Part shown: positions 24,102-34,271 of the stretch, in pieces
Layout of the letters: every line of letters starts with the position of its first letter
Position numbering within the stretch: the first letter of the stretch is position 1
DNA from: Flavobacterium subsaxonicum WB 4.1-42 = DSM 21790
Lineage (GTDB): Bacteria > Bacteroidota > Bacteroidia > Flavobacteriales > Flavobacteriaceae
NCBI RefSeq assembly: GCF_000422725.1
Contig: NZ_AUGP01000028.1
Span: forward strand, 116,858-180,857
DNA: 64,000 nucleotides
Reading direction: 5' to 3'
The notes under the pieces: model-generated
Seen by the model: only the letters and a program-made list of their open reading frames with translations
Told to the model about the DNA's origin: nothing
The model's database searches: none
Translations under genes and position numbers: made by a program

Positions 24102-25561
24102 TGCTCTTAAGAGACATATTATATAAAACCGCTATCCAGGCCGTAAAAGGGCCTACGGATGTTGCTGTTTCTAAAATTGAGTTCGACTCGCGCCTTGTAA
24201 CCAACGGCGATGTGTTTGTAGCCATAAGGGGTACACAAAGCGATGGTCATGCCTTTATTGATAAAGCCATAGCATTAGGCGCTGTTGCCATAGTTTGTGA
24301 GGTACTGCCCGATACCATTATAGATAGCGTAAGCTATGTACAGGTAAAAAGCGCAAGTTCGGCACTGGCGTATATGTCGGCCAACTATTACGGTAACCCG
24401 TCGGCCAGTTTAAAACTGGTAGGCATAACGGGTACCAACGGTAAAACAACTATTGCAACATTGCTGTACCAGTTGTTTAAAAATGCGGGCTTTAAAGCAG
24501 GGTTGCTAAGTACGGTAAAGGTAATGGTAGATAACGTAGAGCACAAGGCTACACATACCACGCCCGATTCGCTTACGATAAACAAATACCTTCGCGAAAT
24601 GATAGACGCCGGCTGCGATTACTGCTTTATGGAAGTTAGCTCGCACGGTATCCACCAGCACCGCACAGAGGGCCTGGTGTTCGAAGGGGGTGTGTTTACC
24701 AACCTTTCGCACGACCACCTGGATTACCACAGCAGTTTTGCTGAGTACAGGGATGTTAAAAAATCGTTCTTTGACCATTTGCCAAAATCGGCTTTTGCCA
24801 TTGTAAATGTCGATGATAAAAACGGGTTGGTAATGCTGCAAAATACCGCAGCTAAAAAAATTACCTACGCCCTTAAAACCTATGCTGATTACAGGGCGCA
24901 AATACTGGAAAACCAGTTAAGCGGCCTGCTGTTAAAAATTAACGGCGAAGAGGTTTGGGTTAAGCTTATAGGCACCTTTAATGCCTACAACCTGCTGGCT
25001 ATTTATGCAGCGGCAATTAACCTTGGCTTAGAGCAGCTTGAGGTATTGCGTTTGCTAAGCCTGCTGGAAAGTGTTAGTGGCAGGTTCCAGTTTATAGTAT
25101 CGGCCGGTAACATTACCGCAATTGTAGACTATGCCCACACGCCCGATGCGTTAGAGAATGTACTTAGCACTATAGAAACCATCCGTACCCGTAACGAGCA
25201 GTTAATAACCGTTGTGGGCTGCGGCGGCGACAGAGATACTGCCAAACGCCCGGTTATGGCGCACATAGCATCTAACATGAGCGACAGGGCCATTTTTACA
25301 AGTGATAACCCGCGCAGCGAGGCGCCCGAGGATATTATAGAAGATATGGAAAAGGGTGTAGAGCCCCAAAACTATAAAAAAACGGTAGCGGTGGTAGACA
25401 GAAAGCAGGCCATAAAGTTAGCCTGCCAGTTAGCCCGCCCTAACGATATTATACTCATAGCCGGCAAAGGCCATGAAACCTACCAGGAGATTAAAGGTGT
25501 AAAGTATGATTTTGATGATATGCAAACAGTGAAAGAAATTTTAGAGCAACTAAACAAATAG
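24098..25561 (+). CDS. murE: UDP-N-acetylmuramoyl-L-alanyl-D-glutamate--2,6-diaminopimelate ligase MurE
   Basis: The 487-residue ATP-dependent ligase adds the third peptide residue of the murein precursor. The P-loop is GTNGKTT (112-118). DNPR at 403-406 is the signature of enzymes that add meso-diaminopimelate rather than lysine. The start overlaps the ftsI stop in an ATGA. No murF follows, unlike the E. coli order. Confidence 0.95.
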   Translation: MMLLRDILYKTAIQAVKGPTDVAVSKIEFDSRLVTNGDVFVAIRGTQSDGHAFIDKAIALGAVAIVCEVLPDTIIDSVSYVQVKSASSALAYMSANYYGNPSASLKLVGITGTNGKTTIATLLYQLFKNAGFKAGLLSTVKVMVDNVEHKATHTTPDSLTINKYLREMIDAGCDYCFMEVSSHGIHQHRTEGLVFEGGVFTNLSHDHLDYHSSFAEYRDVKKSFFDHLPKSAFAIVNVDDKNGLVMLQNTAAKKITYALKTYADYRAQILENQLSGLLLKINGEEVWVKLIGTFNAYNLLAIYAAAINLGLEQLEVLRLLSLLESVSGRFQFIVSAGNITAIVDYAHTPDALENVLSTIETIRTRNEQLITVVGCGGDRDTAKRPVMAHIASNMSDRAIFTSDNPRSEAPEDIIEDMEKGVEPQNYKKTVAVVDRKQAIKLACQLARPNDIILIAGKGHETYQEIKGVKYDFDDMQTVKEILEQLNK

Positions 25562-25566
25562 GGTAT

Positions 25567-26796
25567 ATGCTATATTATTTATTTGAATTTTTAGATAAAA
25601 AATGGGATGTGCCGGGCACCGGGGTGTTTCAGTATATAACCTTCCGTTCGGGGCTGGCTGTAATATTATCGCTGTTTATCTCTACGGTATTCGGTAAAAA
25701 AATAATTAACTTTTTGCGCAGGCAGCAAATTGGCGAAACAGTTAGAGAGTTGGGTTTAGAAGGGCAGTCGCAAAAAGCTGGTACACCAACAATGGGTGGG
25801 CTTATTATAATTATTGCAACGCTTATACCGGTAATACTGCTGGCAAAGCTGGATAATATTTATGTAATGCTGCTAATTGTTACCACCTTATGGATGGGTA
25901 CTATTGGCTTTATAGACGATTATATTAAGATCTTTAAAAAAGATAAAGAGGGCTTAAAAGGCAGGTTTAAAGTAGTGGGGCAAATTGGCCTTGGTTTAAT
26001 AGTGGGTTACATACTGTATTTTCATCCATCGGTAACGGTGCGTACAGATACAGGCAGGGTTAACATTTATGCAGAGCAAACCCAGAACACTATTTCGCCA
26101 TCGCCGGTAGAAGAAAAATCTACGGCCACTACCATACCGTTCTTTAAAAATAATGAATTTGATTACGCCGAGATACTATCATTTTTAGGCGATAACTATA
26201 AAGATTACGCCTGGCTGATATTTATCCCGATTGTGATATTTATCATTACGGCAGTGTCTAACGGGGCCAACCTTACCGATGGTATCGATGGGCTCGCGGC
26301 AGGCACATCGGCTATAGCCGTATTAACCCTGGGTATTTTTGCTTTCGTATCGGGTAACATTATTTTCTCGAATTACCTGAATATAATGTACATACCCAAC
26401 TCCGGCGAAATGACTGTGTACATAGCGGCCTTTGCAGGTGCGCTGGTGGGTTTCCTGTGGTACAACACCTATCCGGCATCGGTATTTATGGGCGATACGG
26501 GCAGCCTTACCATAGGGGGTATTATAGCGGTACTGGCTATTGCAGTACGTAAAGAGCTGCTTATACCCATATTGTGCGGGGTGTTTTTGGCAGAGAACCT
26601 GTCGGTAGTACTACAGGTAACGTACTTTAAATACACCAAGAAAAGAACTGGCGAGGGCAAGAGGATTTTCCTTATGGCGCCGCTGCACCACCACTACCAG
26701 AAAAAGGGGTATCATGAAAGTAAGATAGTAGCCCGTTTCTGGATTGTTGCCATAGTGTTGTCTATTTTCTCTTTAGTATCATTAAAACTACGATAG
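25567..26796 (+). CDS. mraY: Phospho-N-acetylmuramoyl-pentapeptide-transferase MraY
   Basis: The 409-residue polytopic enzyme transfers the murein precursor onto undecaprenyl phosphate to make lipid I. Typical motifs are [14 protein letters not shown], the [12 protein letters not shown] loop and FMGDTGSL. It is about 50 residues longer than the E. coli enzyme because of a hydrophilic insertion (about residues 155-205) that is common in Bacteroidetes. It lies 5 bp behind murE and 2 bp before murD. Confidence 0.95.
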   Translation: MLYYLFEFLDKKWDVPGTGVFQYITFRSGLAVILSLFISTVFGKKIINFLRRQQIGETVRELGLEGQSQKAGTPTMGGLIIIIATLIPVILLAKLDNIYVMLLIVTTLWMGTIGFIDDYIKIFKKDKEGLKGRFKVVGQIGLGLIVGYILYFHPSVTVRTDTGRVNIYAEQTQNTISPSPVEEKSTATTIPFFKNNEFDYAEILSFLGDNYKDYAWLIFIPIVIFIITAVSNGANLTDGIDGLAAGTSAIAVLTLGIFAFVSGNIIFSNYLNIMYIPNSGEMTVYIAAFAGALVGFLWYNTYPASVFMGDTGSLTIGGIIAVLAIAVRKELLIPILCGVFLAENLSVVLQVTYFKYTKKRTGEGKRIFLMAPLHHHYQKKGYHESKIVARFWIVAIVLSIFSLVSLKLR

Positions 26797-26798
26797 AT

Positions 26799-28130
26799 AT
26801 GAGATTAGTGGTATTAGGTGGAGGAGAAAGCGGTATAGGTACTGCTATCCTGGGTAAAAAAAAGGGGTATGATGTGTTTATATCCGATGGCGGTACGATT
26901 AAAAATAATTATAAAGAAGTTCTTGCTCTTAATAAGCTAAGCTTTGAAGAAGGCCTGCACACCGAAGACCTGATACTTAATGCCGATGTTGTAATGAAAA
27001 GCCCGGGCATACCGGAAAAATCAGACATCGTAAAAAAGATACTTAAAAAAGGCATCCCGATAATATCTGAAATTGAGTTTGCCAACCAGTTTAATGATGT
27101 AGAAACCATAGGCATAACCGGCAGTAACGGCAAAACCACTACCACCATGCTAACGCACCACCTGTTAAAACAGGGCGGTTTAAATATGGGGCTTGCAGGT
27201 AATATAGGCAAAAGCTTTGCATGGCAGGTAGCAGAGCATAAGGTTGAGGGTTATGTGTTAGAGCTGAGCAGTTTTCAGTTAGATGGCGTTGTAAAATATG
27301 CCCCGCACATAGCAGTAATAACCAACATTAGTCCGGATCATTTAGACCGTTACGATTACAAGTACGAAAATTACATAGCCGCCAAGTTCAGGATTACCAT
27401 GAACCAGACCGAGGATGATTACCTGGTGTATGATGCGGATGACGAAGCAATAAGCAACTGGCTGGGCGAAAATAAAGTTAAAGCGAAATTGATACCCTTC
27501 TCGCTATCGGGTAAAACCAAAAAAGGGGTATATGTTAAAGACGATACCATTATAAGCAATATAAAAAAAGTAAAATTTACCATGCCAATAAACGAACTGT
27601 CATTAGAAGGAAAGCACAATGTTAAGAACGCTATGGCCGCTATTAGTGTAGCCCAGCTAAAGAACATTAGGAAGAAGACCATTATGGAGAGTCTTTCCAA
27701 CTTTCAGGGCGTAGAGCACCGCCTGGAAAAGGTACTTAAAATACAAAACGTAGAGTACGTTAACGATAGCAAGGCTACCAACACCAATTCTACATATTAT
27801 GCGCTGGATAGCATGACTGGCCCAACCGTATGGATTGTGGGTGGTGTAGATAAGGGTAACGATTATAACGAGCTTATGCCGTTAGTGCGCGAAAAAGTAA
27901 AAGCTATTATTTGCCTTGGGGTAGACAACGCTAAAATTATAAATGCCTTTAACAACGTGGTAGATGTAATGGTAGAAACCACCAGCATGGCAGAGGCAGT
28001 TAAGGCAGCACAAAAACTGTCGGAAAAAGGTGATACTGTATTGCTGTCACCGGCCTGTGCAAGTTTCGATTTGTTTGAAAGCTACGAAGACCGCGGTAAG
28101 CAATTTAAGGCTGCCGTTCAGAATTTGTAG
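26799..28130 (+). CDS. murD: UDP-N-acetylmuramoyl-L-alanine--D-glutamate ligase MurD
   Basis: The 443-residue cytosolic ligase adds D-glutamate to UDP-MurNAc-Ala. The ATP loop GSNGKTTT is at 108-115. HLDRYD and the ELSSFQL segment are typical, and the C-terminal domain ends with SPACASFDLFESYEDRG. The N-terminal Rossmann segment begins at once (LVVLGGGESG). It is followed by a 37-bp spacer before ftsW. Confidence 0.95.
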   Translation: MRLVVLGGGESGIGTAILGKKKGYDVFISDGGTIKNNYKEVLALNKLSFEEGLHTEDLILNADVVMKSPGIPEKSDIVKKILKKGIPIISEIEFANQFNDVETIGITGSNGKTTTTMLTHHLLKQGGLNMGLAGNIGKSFAWQVAEHKVEGYVLELSSFQLDGVVKYAPHIAVITNISPDHLDRYDYKYENYIAAKFRITMNQTEDDYLVYDADDEAISNWLGENKVKAKLIPFSLSGKTKKGVYVKDDTIISNIKKVKFTMPINELSLEGKHNVKNAMAAISVAQLKNIRKKTIMESLSNFQGVEHRLEKVLKIQNVEYVNDSKATNTNSTYYALDSMTGPTVWIVGGVDKGNDYNELMPLVREKVKAIICLGVDNAKIINAFNNVVDVMVETTSMAEAVKAAQKLSEKGDTVLLSPACASFDLFESYEDRGKQFKAAVQNL

Positions 28131-28167
28131 GTAAGTCATAAAGACGAAAGTCGTAAAGTAAAAAGTA

Positions 28168-29481
28168 ATGAAAGAATTAATCAATAACCTAAAAGGAGAC
28201 AAAGGTATCTGGTCGTTTGTAATGCTACTGGCCCTTATCTCGTTCATGCCGGTTTTTAGCGCAAGTACCAACCTTGTGTATGTGATAGGCAAGGGCTCTA
28301 CAATAGGGTATCTGGTTAAACACCTCGTTCATATATTTATAGGTTTTGGGTTAATATACCTGGTGCACAAAGTGCCGTACCATTATTACAGGGGCCTTAG
28401 TCAACTGGCATTGCCGGTAGTGGCGGTACTGTTGGTGTACACGTTTTTTCAGGGCACGGTTATAGATGGTGCCAATGCCAGCCGATGGATCAAGGTACCG
28501 TTTATTGGGGTAACCTTCCAGACATCATCATTAGCCATGATTGTGTTAATGATCTATGTGGCGCGCTACCTGGCTAAAATGCAGGATAAAGAAATAACAT
28601 TCAAATCGTCGTTGTTTGAGCTGTGGGTTCCGGTATTTGTAATACTGGCGCTAATATTACCCGCCAACTTTAGTACCGCGGCGCTTATATTTTCTATGGT
28701 GTGCATGCTGGTATTTGTAGGCAGGTATCCGCTTAGGTATTTAGGGGCAATAATAGGTATGGGTATAACCATGCTGGTATTGTTCGTGCTGTTTGCAAAG
28801 GCATTTCCGGATGCCATGCCCAATAGGGTAGACACCTGGATGAGCCGATTAGACAGCTTTTTTGATAACCGCCCTAACGAAGACGATTACCAGATAGAAA
28901 AAGCCAAAATAGCCATAGCAACCGGTATGGTATATGGTGTGGGGCCGGGCAAGAGTATCCAGAAGAACTTTTTACCGCAATCGTCATCCGATTTTATTTT
29001 TGCCATTATAGTAGAAGAATATGGCCTTATAGGTGGCCTTGCCGTAATGGGCCTGTACCTAATACTGTTTTTTAGGTTTCTGGTATCGGCACATAAGGCC
29101 AAGTCGCTTTTTGGTAAACTGCTAATAGTAGGCCTCGGGTTTCCCATCATCTTCCAGGCGCTTATTAACATGGGCGTAGCGGTAGAGCTGCTTCCGGTAA
29201 CGGGGCAAACACTTCCGCTTATAAGTAGTGGTGGTAGCTCGATCTGGATGACGTGTATCTCTATAGGCATTATAATAAGTGTAACTAAGAAAGAAGAAGA
29301 AATAGCGCAGGAACTGGCCGAGAAAGAAGAACGCGAAGCTGCCCTGCAACAACTAATAGACGAACACATTTTAAGGGAAAAGCAACGTGAAGAAGCCGAA
29401 GCCCTTGGACTGGAACAACCCGCAGCCTACTCTGTAGAAGATACATCGGTTAACCCCATGAGTGCGGTGTTTGGCAAGTAA
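28168..29481 (+). CDS. ftsW: Cell division glycosyltransferase FtsW (SEDS family)
   Basis: The 437-residue protein has about ten hydrophobic helices and polymerises lipid II at the septum together with FtsI. SEDS motifs are present: GANASRWIKVPF, GVGPGKSIQKNFLPQSSSDFIFA and the closing TLPLISSGGSS. A charged cytosolic tail rich in Glu follows the last helix (about residues 375-437). It precedes murG after a 97-bp spacer. Confidence 0.93.
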   Translation: MKELINNLKGDKGIWSFVMLLALISFMPVFSASTNLVYVIGKGSTIGYLVKHLVHIFIGFGLIYLVHKVPYHYYRGLSQLALPVVAVLLVYTFFQGTVIDGANASRWIKVPFIGVTFQTSSLAMIVLMIYVARYLAKMQDKEITFKSSLFELWVPVFVILALILPANFSTAALIFSMVCMLVFVGRYPLRYLGAIIGMGITMLVLFVLFAKAFPDAMPNRVDTWMSRLDSFFDNRPNEDDYQIEKAKIAIATGMVYGVGPGKSIQKNFLPQSSSDFIFAIIVEEYGLIGGLAVMGLYLILFFRFLVSAHKAKSLFGKLLIVGLGFPIIFQALINMGVAVELLPVTGQTLPLISSGGSSIWMTCISIGIIISVTKKEEEIAQELAEKEEREAALQQLIDEHILREKQREEAEALGLEQPAAYSVEDTSVNPMSAVFGK

Positions 29482-29534
29482 GTTAAGATTGAAGAGGATA
29501 GACGTAAGACAATAGATAATAGGATAGAGAGGTA

Positions 29535-29573
29535 CTAAGTAGCTAAGAACCTAAGCTTCTAAGAACCTATAAA
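29535..29573 (+). repeat. 8-nt periodic CTAAG repeat in front of murG
   Basis: CTAAG starts at 29535, 29543, 29551 and 29559, followed by CTATAA at 29567: four exact 8-nt units and a partial one. The array ends a few nt before the murG ATG at 29579. A matching array precedes murC. Confidence 0.8.
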
Positions 29574-29578
29574 AAGAA

Positions 29579-30673
29579 ATGGCTCAAAAAAAATTCATAT
29601 TAAGCGGTGGCGGTACAGGCGGGCATATTTACCCGGCTATTGCTATTGCTAATGAGTTAAAAGAGCGTTTTCCGGATAGCGAGATACTTTTTGTAGGTGC
29701 CAGCGATAAGATGGAAATGCAAAAGGTGCCACAGGCAGGCTACAAAATAACAGGCCTTTGGATAGCAGGCATACAGCGCAGGCTTACGTTAGATAATGCA
29801 TTGTTTCCGCTAAAGCTAATGAGCAGCCTGGTTAAGTCGCGCAAAATAGTAAAAAACTTTAAGCCCGATGTGGTTATAGGTACCGGTGGTTTTGCAAGCG
29901 GGCCGTTGTTAAGGGCAGCATCCGGACTGGGAGTGCCAACGGTAATACAGGAGCAAAATTCGTTTCCGGGCATTACCAACAAGTGGCTGTCTAAAAAAGC
30001 GAATAAAATATGTGTGGCTTACGATAACCTGGAGAGGTTTTTTCCCGCACAAAAAATAGTGTTTACAGGTAACCCGGTGCGCCAGGACCTTATTAATACC
30101 GAGGATAACAGAGAAGATGCGCTAAACCGCTTTAACCTGGACCCTGCTAAAAGAACGTTACTGGTATTGGGCGGCAGCTTAGGCTCAAGGCGCATTAACC
30201 AGCTTATTGCCAAAGAGCTTTCATGGCTACAGGCACAGGGCGTACAGATAATATGGCAGTGTGGTAAATTTTATTTTGAAGAATACCGGCACTATGGCGA
30301 TAAAGAGGGTGTACAGGTGCTGTCGTTTATAGACAGGATGGATTTAGTATACGCCGCTGCCGATGTGGTTATATCGCGCTCAGGCGCATCATCAGTGTCA
30401 GAGTTATGTATTGTGGGCAAGCCGGTATTGTTTATACCATCACCCAACGTAGCCGAAGACCACCAGGCAAAAAACGCACAGGCCATTGTAGATAAAGGCG
30501 GTGCGCTAATGCTAAAAGAGGTACAGCTGGATACACAGTTTCAGCCCGTATTTGCCGATTTGCTAAGCAATATCGACAAGCAAACCAAACTGGCAGAGAA
30601 CATTAAAAAGATGGCAAAAGTAAACGCCACAAAAGATATTGTTGAAGAGATAGTAAAGTTGCTGAAGAACTAA
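29579..30673 (+). CDS. murG: UDP-N-acetylglucosamine--N-acetylmuramyl-(pentapeptide) pyrophosphoryl-undecaprenol N-acetylglucosamine transferase MurG
   Basis: The 364-residue GT-B glycosyltransferase makes lipid II from lipid I on the inner face of the membrane. The first glycine loop [11 protein letters not shown] (about 8-18), the second GGFASGP, and the C-terminal GGSLGS and [10 protein letters not shown] segments are diagnostic. The ATG at 29579 stands directly behind an 8-nt repeat array rather than a Shine-Dalgarno sequence. Confidence 0.95.
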   Translation: MAQKKFILSGGGTGGHIYPAIAIANELKERFPDSEILFVGASDKMEMQKVPQAGYKITGLWIAGIQRRLTLDNALFPLKLMSSLVKSRKIVKNFKPDVVIGTGGFASGPLLRAASGLGVPTVIQEQNSFPGITNKWLSKKANKICVAYDNLERFFPAQKIVFTGNPVRQDLINTEDNREDALNRFNLDPAKRTLLVLGGSLGSRRINQLIAKELSWLQAQGVQIIWQCGKFYFEEYRHYGDKEGVQVLSFIDRMDLVYAAADVVISRSGASSVSELCIVGKPVLFIPSPNVAEDHQAKNAQAIVDKGGALMLKEVQLDTQFQPVFADLLSNIDKQTKLAENIKKMAKVNATKDIVEEIVKLLKN

Positions 30674-30734
30674 GGATCTAAAGGGCTGACTGAAAAAATT
30701 GTAGTTGTTAAATTGTAAGAATCCGGGTTAAAAT

Positions 30735-30773
30735 CTAAGTACCTTACCAACTAAGCAACTAAGAACCTAATAA
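30735..30773 (+). repeat. 8-nt periodic CTAAG repeat in front of murC
   Basis: CTAAG starts at 30735, 30751 and 30759, with the variants CTTAC at 30743 and CTAAT at 30767, all in one 8-nt register. The array ends a few nt before the murC ATG at 30780 and shares CTAAGAACCTA with the array before murG. Confidence 0.8.
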
Positions 30774-30779
30774 AAACAA

Positions 30780-32129
30780 ATGGAATTAAACCAAATACAT
30801 AATGTCTATTTTATAGGAATTGGCGGCATAGGGATGAGTGCCCTGGCCCGCTATTTTAAATTTATAGGCAAAAATGTTGCGGGCTACGATAAAACGCCTA
30901 CCCATCTTACCGATGAGCTAAAGGCCGAAGGCGTAAGCATCCATTTTGATGATAAACTGGAGCTTGTTGCTTTAGAATTTCTTAATAAAGAAAATACCCT
31001 GGTTGTAGTAACGCCGGCAGTGCCTAAAAACCACCTGCAGTGGAATTATTTTCTGCAAAACGGTTTCGAGGTTAAAAAACGTGCCGAGGTGCTGGGTATC
31101 ATTACTAAAGATACGTTTTGCTTTGCTGTTGCGGGCACGCATGGCAAAACTACCACATCGAGCATTTTGGGGCATATACTGTACCAGAGCGGTGTAGATG
31201 TTACGGCCTTTTTAGGCGGCATTGTAGAGGGTTACAACACCAACCTGATAGGCAGCGGCAAGACGGTTACCGTAGCCGAGGCCGATGAGTTCGACAGGTC
31301 GTTTTTACACCTGCACCCCAATATTGCCTGCATTACATCTATGGATGCCGACCATTTGGATATCTATGGCGATACGGCTTCTATAGAGGCCTCGTTCAGG
31401 GAGTTTGCAGATAAGGTAGAAGATAAAGAGCATTTGTTTATAACGGGAGGGCTCCCGCTGAAAGGAATAACCGTGGGGGTTAACAGCGGGCAGTTCTCTG
31501 CAGAAAATATCCGTATAGAAAACGGCTGGTATGTTTTTGATGCCGTTACGCCTACAGAGACCATTACCAATTTGCGTTTTGGCCTTCCGGGCAGGCACAA
31601 CCTTACCAACGCCATGCTGGCGCTGGCTATGGCTAAAACCTACGGTGTGGCTTCGGCTGATATTGCTAAGGCATTAGAGTCGTTCCAGGGGGTAAGGCGC
31701 AGGTTTTCGTACCAGATAAAAAAACCGGGATTGGTGTATGTAGATGATTATGCACACCACCCAACCGAGATTGATGCGGTGTACCAGGCGGTTACAGAGC
31801 TGTACCCTAACGATAAGGTACTCGCTATATTTCAGCCGCATTTGTACAGCCGCACCCGCGATTTTGCCGATGGTTTTGCCAGGAGCCTGTCGCAATTTGA
31901 AAATATTGCATTGTTAGATATTTACCCGGCCAGGGAGCAGCCTATAGAGGGCGTTACCAGCAAATGGCTGTTGGATATGATACAAAACCCCAACAAAAAA
32001 CTGGTTGAAAAAACCGATGTTGCGGGCTTATTAAAAGTTACCGATGCCACCGTTATTGTAACTATTGGGGCCGGCGATATAGGCGAAATGGTACCCGATA
32101 TTAAACGCATTTTAGATGAAAAAAATTAA
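30780..32129 (+). CDS. murC: UDP-N-acetylmuramate--L-alanine ligase MurC
   Basis: The 449-residue ligase adds the first amino acid of the murein stem peptide. The N-terminal Rossmann motif GIGGIGMSALA and the ATP loop GTHGKTTT (from G119) are exact. DEFDRSFLHL and DDYAHHPTEI are further family markers. It overlaps ftsQ by 14 nt. The ddl gene that follows murC in E. coli is missing here. Confidence 0.95.
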   Translation: MELNQIHNVYFIGIGGIGMSALARYFKFIGKNVAGYDKTPTHLTDELKAEGVSIHFDDKLELVALEFLNKENTLVVVTPAVPKNHLQWNYFLQNGFEVKKRAEVLGIITKDTFCFAVAGTHGKTTTSSILGHILYQSGVDVTAFLGGIVEGYNTNLIGSGKTVTVAEADEFDRSFLHLHPNIACITSMDADHLDIYGDTASIEASFREFADKVEDKEHLFITGGLPLKGITVGVNSGQFSAENIRIENGWYVFDAVTPTETITNLRFGLPGRHNLTNAMLALAMAKTYGVASADIAKALESFQGVRRRFSYQIKKPGLVYVDDYAHHPTEIDAVYQAVTELYPNDKVLAIFQPHLYSRTRDFADGFARSLSQFENIALLDIYPAREQPIEGVTSKWLLDMIQNPNKKLVEKTDVAGLLKVTDATVIVTIGAGDIGEMVPDIKRILDEKN

Positions 32130-32838
32130 CTGGAACAACGTAAGATTGGTGCTTATTTTAGGCATCGTTATTTTCCTGTATTCTTTCTCGTCTAAACGCA
32201 ATGCAGAAAGAATGATGACACAGGCCGAAGTGGAATTTACTGATAGTGAGAATTTTATTACTAAGGAGATAGTTAATAAGTTGTTGATACAAAATTTTGG
32301 CTCCATAACAGGTATTCAAAAAGATAAATTAGATTTGAATAAGGTGGAAAAAAGTATCGGTAAAAACCCTATGGTCGAGAGAGCAGAGGTTTATGCTACC
32401 GTAGACGGAAAATTAAAAGCGATTGTTACGCAGCGAAAACCCGTTGCAAGAATTTTTTCGGGGTCGCAATCGTATTACCTGGATCACAAAGGGGGCAAAA
32501 TGCCGCTATCGGATAACGAAACGGCAAGGGTGCCATTGGTTACCGGCGATATTGCTAAAACCAACGCCAAAAAATTGCACGAGCTGCTGGATTATATTTA
32601 TGATGATAATTTTTTAAAAAAGAACATCATTGGGCTTAGTGTTTTGCCGGGTGGCAACATAGTAATGCAAAGCAGGGGCTATGATTATGAGATTATGTTT
32701 GGCGCGCCAATTAACATCGACAAAAAGTTTAAAAACTATAAAGCATTTTTACAGGATGCCGTTAGAGATACATTGATTACAAATTACAAAACAATTAACC
32801 TGAAGTTTACACAACAGGTAGTGTGCACCAAAAAATAG
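32116..32838 (+). CDS. ftsQ: Cell division protein FtsQ
   Basis: The 240-residue bitopic protein has a single membrane helix near the start (about 9-24, LVLILGIVIFLYSFSS), a POTRA-like domain (about 40-110) and a beta domain typical of FtsQ/DivIB. Sequence identity to enterobacterial FtsQ should be low; position between murC and ftsA is decisive. It would link FtsL and FtsI to the divisome. Its stop lies 5 bp before the chosen ftsA ATG. Confidence 0.88.
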   Translation: MKKINWNNVRLVLILGIVIFLYSFSSKRNAERMMTQAEVEFTDSENFITKEIVNKLLIQNFGSITGIQKDKLDLNKVEKSIGKNPMVERAEVYATVDGKLKAIVTQRKPVARIFSGSQSYYLDHKGGKMPLSDNETARVPLVTGDIAKTNAKKLHELLDYIYDDNFLKKNIIGLSVLPGGNIVMQSRGYDYEIMFGAPINIDKKFKNYKAFLQDAVRDTLITNYKTINLKFTQQVVCTKK

Positions 32839-32843
32839 AGGTT

Positions 32844-34259
32844 ATGGAAAAAGACAGCATTGCAGTTGGTTTAGATATCGGGACAACAAAGATTGTTGTC
32901 ATGATAGGCAAGAAAAATGAGTATGGAAAACTGGAGATCCTTGGTGTAGGTAAATCTAAAAGCCTTGGTGTGGCAAGGGGTGTTGTAAACAACATTACCC
33001 AAACCATTCAGTCTATTCAGGATGCCATACAGGAAGCAGAGTCTAATTCAGGCTATAAAATAAACGATGTTGTTGTGGGCATAGCCGGGCAGCACATCCG
33101 CAGTATTCAGCACAGCGATTACATTAGCAGGAACAATCCTGAAGAGGTAATTGGCGATGCCGATATTGATATGCTTATTAACCAGGTGCACAAACTGGCT
33201 ATGTTACCGGGCGAAGAAATTATACATGTATTGCCGCAGGAATTTAAGATTGATGGGCAAAACGAAATAAAAGAGCCAATAGGCATGTACGGCGGCAGGT
33301 TAGAGAGCAGCTTTCACGTAGTAGTGGGGCAGGCATCATCCATCCGTAACGTGGGCCGTTGCATTAAAAGTTCGGGCTTAGATTTATCAGGCCTTACGCT
33401 GGAGCCATTGGCTTCGGCAGATGCCGTATTAAGCCAGGAAGAAAAAGAGGCCGGTGTAGCGCTTATCGATATAGGTGGCGGTACTACAGACCTTGCCATA
33501 TTTAAAGACGGCATCATTCGCCATACGGCAGTAATACCGTTTGGCGGCAACGTTATTACGGAAGATATTAAAGAAGGATGCTCTATTATAGAAAAACAGG
33601 CAGAACTGCTTAAGGTAAAATTCGGGTCGGCATGGCCGGGCGAAAATAAGGATAACGAAATTGTATCAATACCCGGTTTAAGGGGACGTGAGCCAAAAGA
33701 GATATCGCTTAAAAACCTTTCTAAAATCATCCACGCCCGCGTGGTAGAAATTATAGAGCAGGTATTTGCAGAGATAAAAGCATACGGGCACGAAGACCCG
33801 CGTAAAAAACTTATTGCCGGCATAGTGCTTACAGGCGGTGGCGCACAGCTACAGCACATTAAGCAGCTGGTAGAGTACATTACCGGTATGGACACCCGCA
33901 TTGGCTACCCTAACGAGCATTTGGCAGGCAACAGTAACGAAGAAATTTCGAGCCCACTTTACGCCACGGCGGTAGGCTTGGTAATGAACAGCCTTCGTAA
34001 CAACACCCGCAGCGCAACGCCGTTGGTAGAGCTGCAAAAACCGGCAGCGCCGCAGCCCATTGTTAGGCCACAGCCTGTGGTTAATACAGTGGTTGCCCCA
34101 ACGCCGGAGCCTGTTTATGAAGAAGAGGAAATGGAGACCGTTGCTGTACAACAACCTGTAAGGACAGCAACACAGGAATCGACCGAGAAGAAAGTTAAAA
34201 GGTCGTTTTTTGATAAGTATATAGATAAGATTAAAGATTTTTTAGATAACGCAGAATAA
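32844..34259 (+). CDS. ftsA: Cell division protein FtsA
   Basis: The actin-fold ATPase anchors FtsZ to the membrane. The ATG at 32844 gives 471 residues and is preceded by GAGG; an in-frame GTG at 32823 would overlap ftsQ. Phosphate loops GLDIGTTKI near the start and IDIGGGTTDLAIF (about 214-226) are present. About 70 residues of Pro/Val/Glu-rich linker precede a C-terminal amphipathic helix (FFDKYIDKIKDFL), the membrane-targeting sequence. The linker is longer than in E. coli. Confidence 0.94.
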   Translation: MEKDSIAVGLDIGTTKIVVMIGKKNEYGKLEILGVGKSKSLGVARGVVNNITQTIQSIQDAIQEAESNSGYKINDVVVGIAGQHIRSIQHSDYISRNNPEEVIGDADIDMLINQVHKLAMLPGEEIIHVLPQEFKIDGQNEIKEPIGMYGGRLESSFHVVVGQASSIRNVGRCIKSSGLDLSGLTLEPLASADAVLSQEEKEAGVALIDIGGGTTDLAIFKDGIIRHTAVIPFGGNVITEDIKEGCSIIEKQAELLKVKFGSAWPGENKDNEIVSIPGLRGREPKEISLKNLSKIIHARVVEIIEQVFAEIKAYGHEDPRKKLIAGIVLTGGGAQLQHIKQLVEYITGMDTRIGYPNEHLAGNSNEEISSPLYATAVGLVMNSLRNNTRSATPLVELQKPAAPQPIVRPQPVVNTVVAPTPEPVYEEEEMETVAVQQPVRTATQESTEKKVKRSFFDKYIDKIKDFLDNAE

Positions 34260-34271
34260 AAACCCGTGATT

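Noticed and set aside
33314..33901. Minus-strand open frame of 195 codons inside ftsA
   Set aside because: Low-complexity Ser-rich translation antisense to a highly conserved gene.
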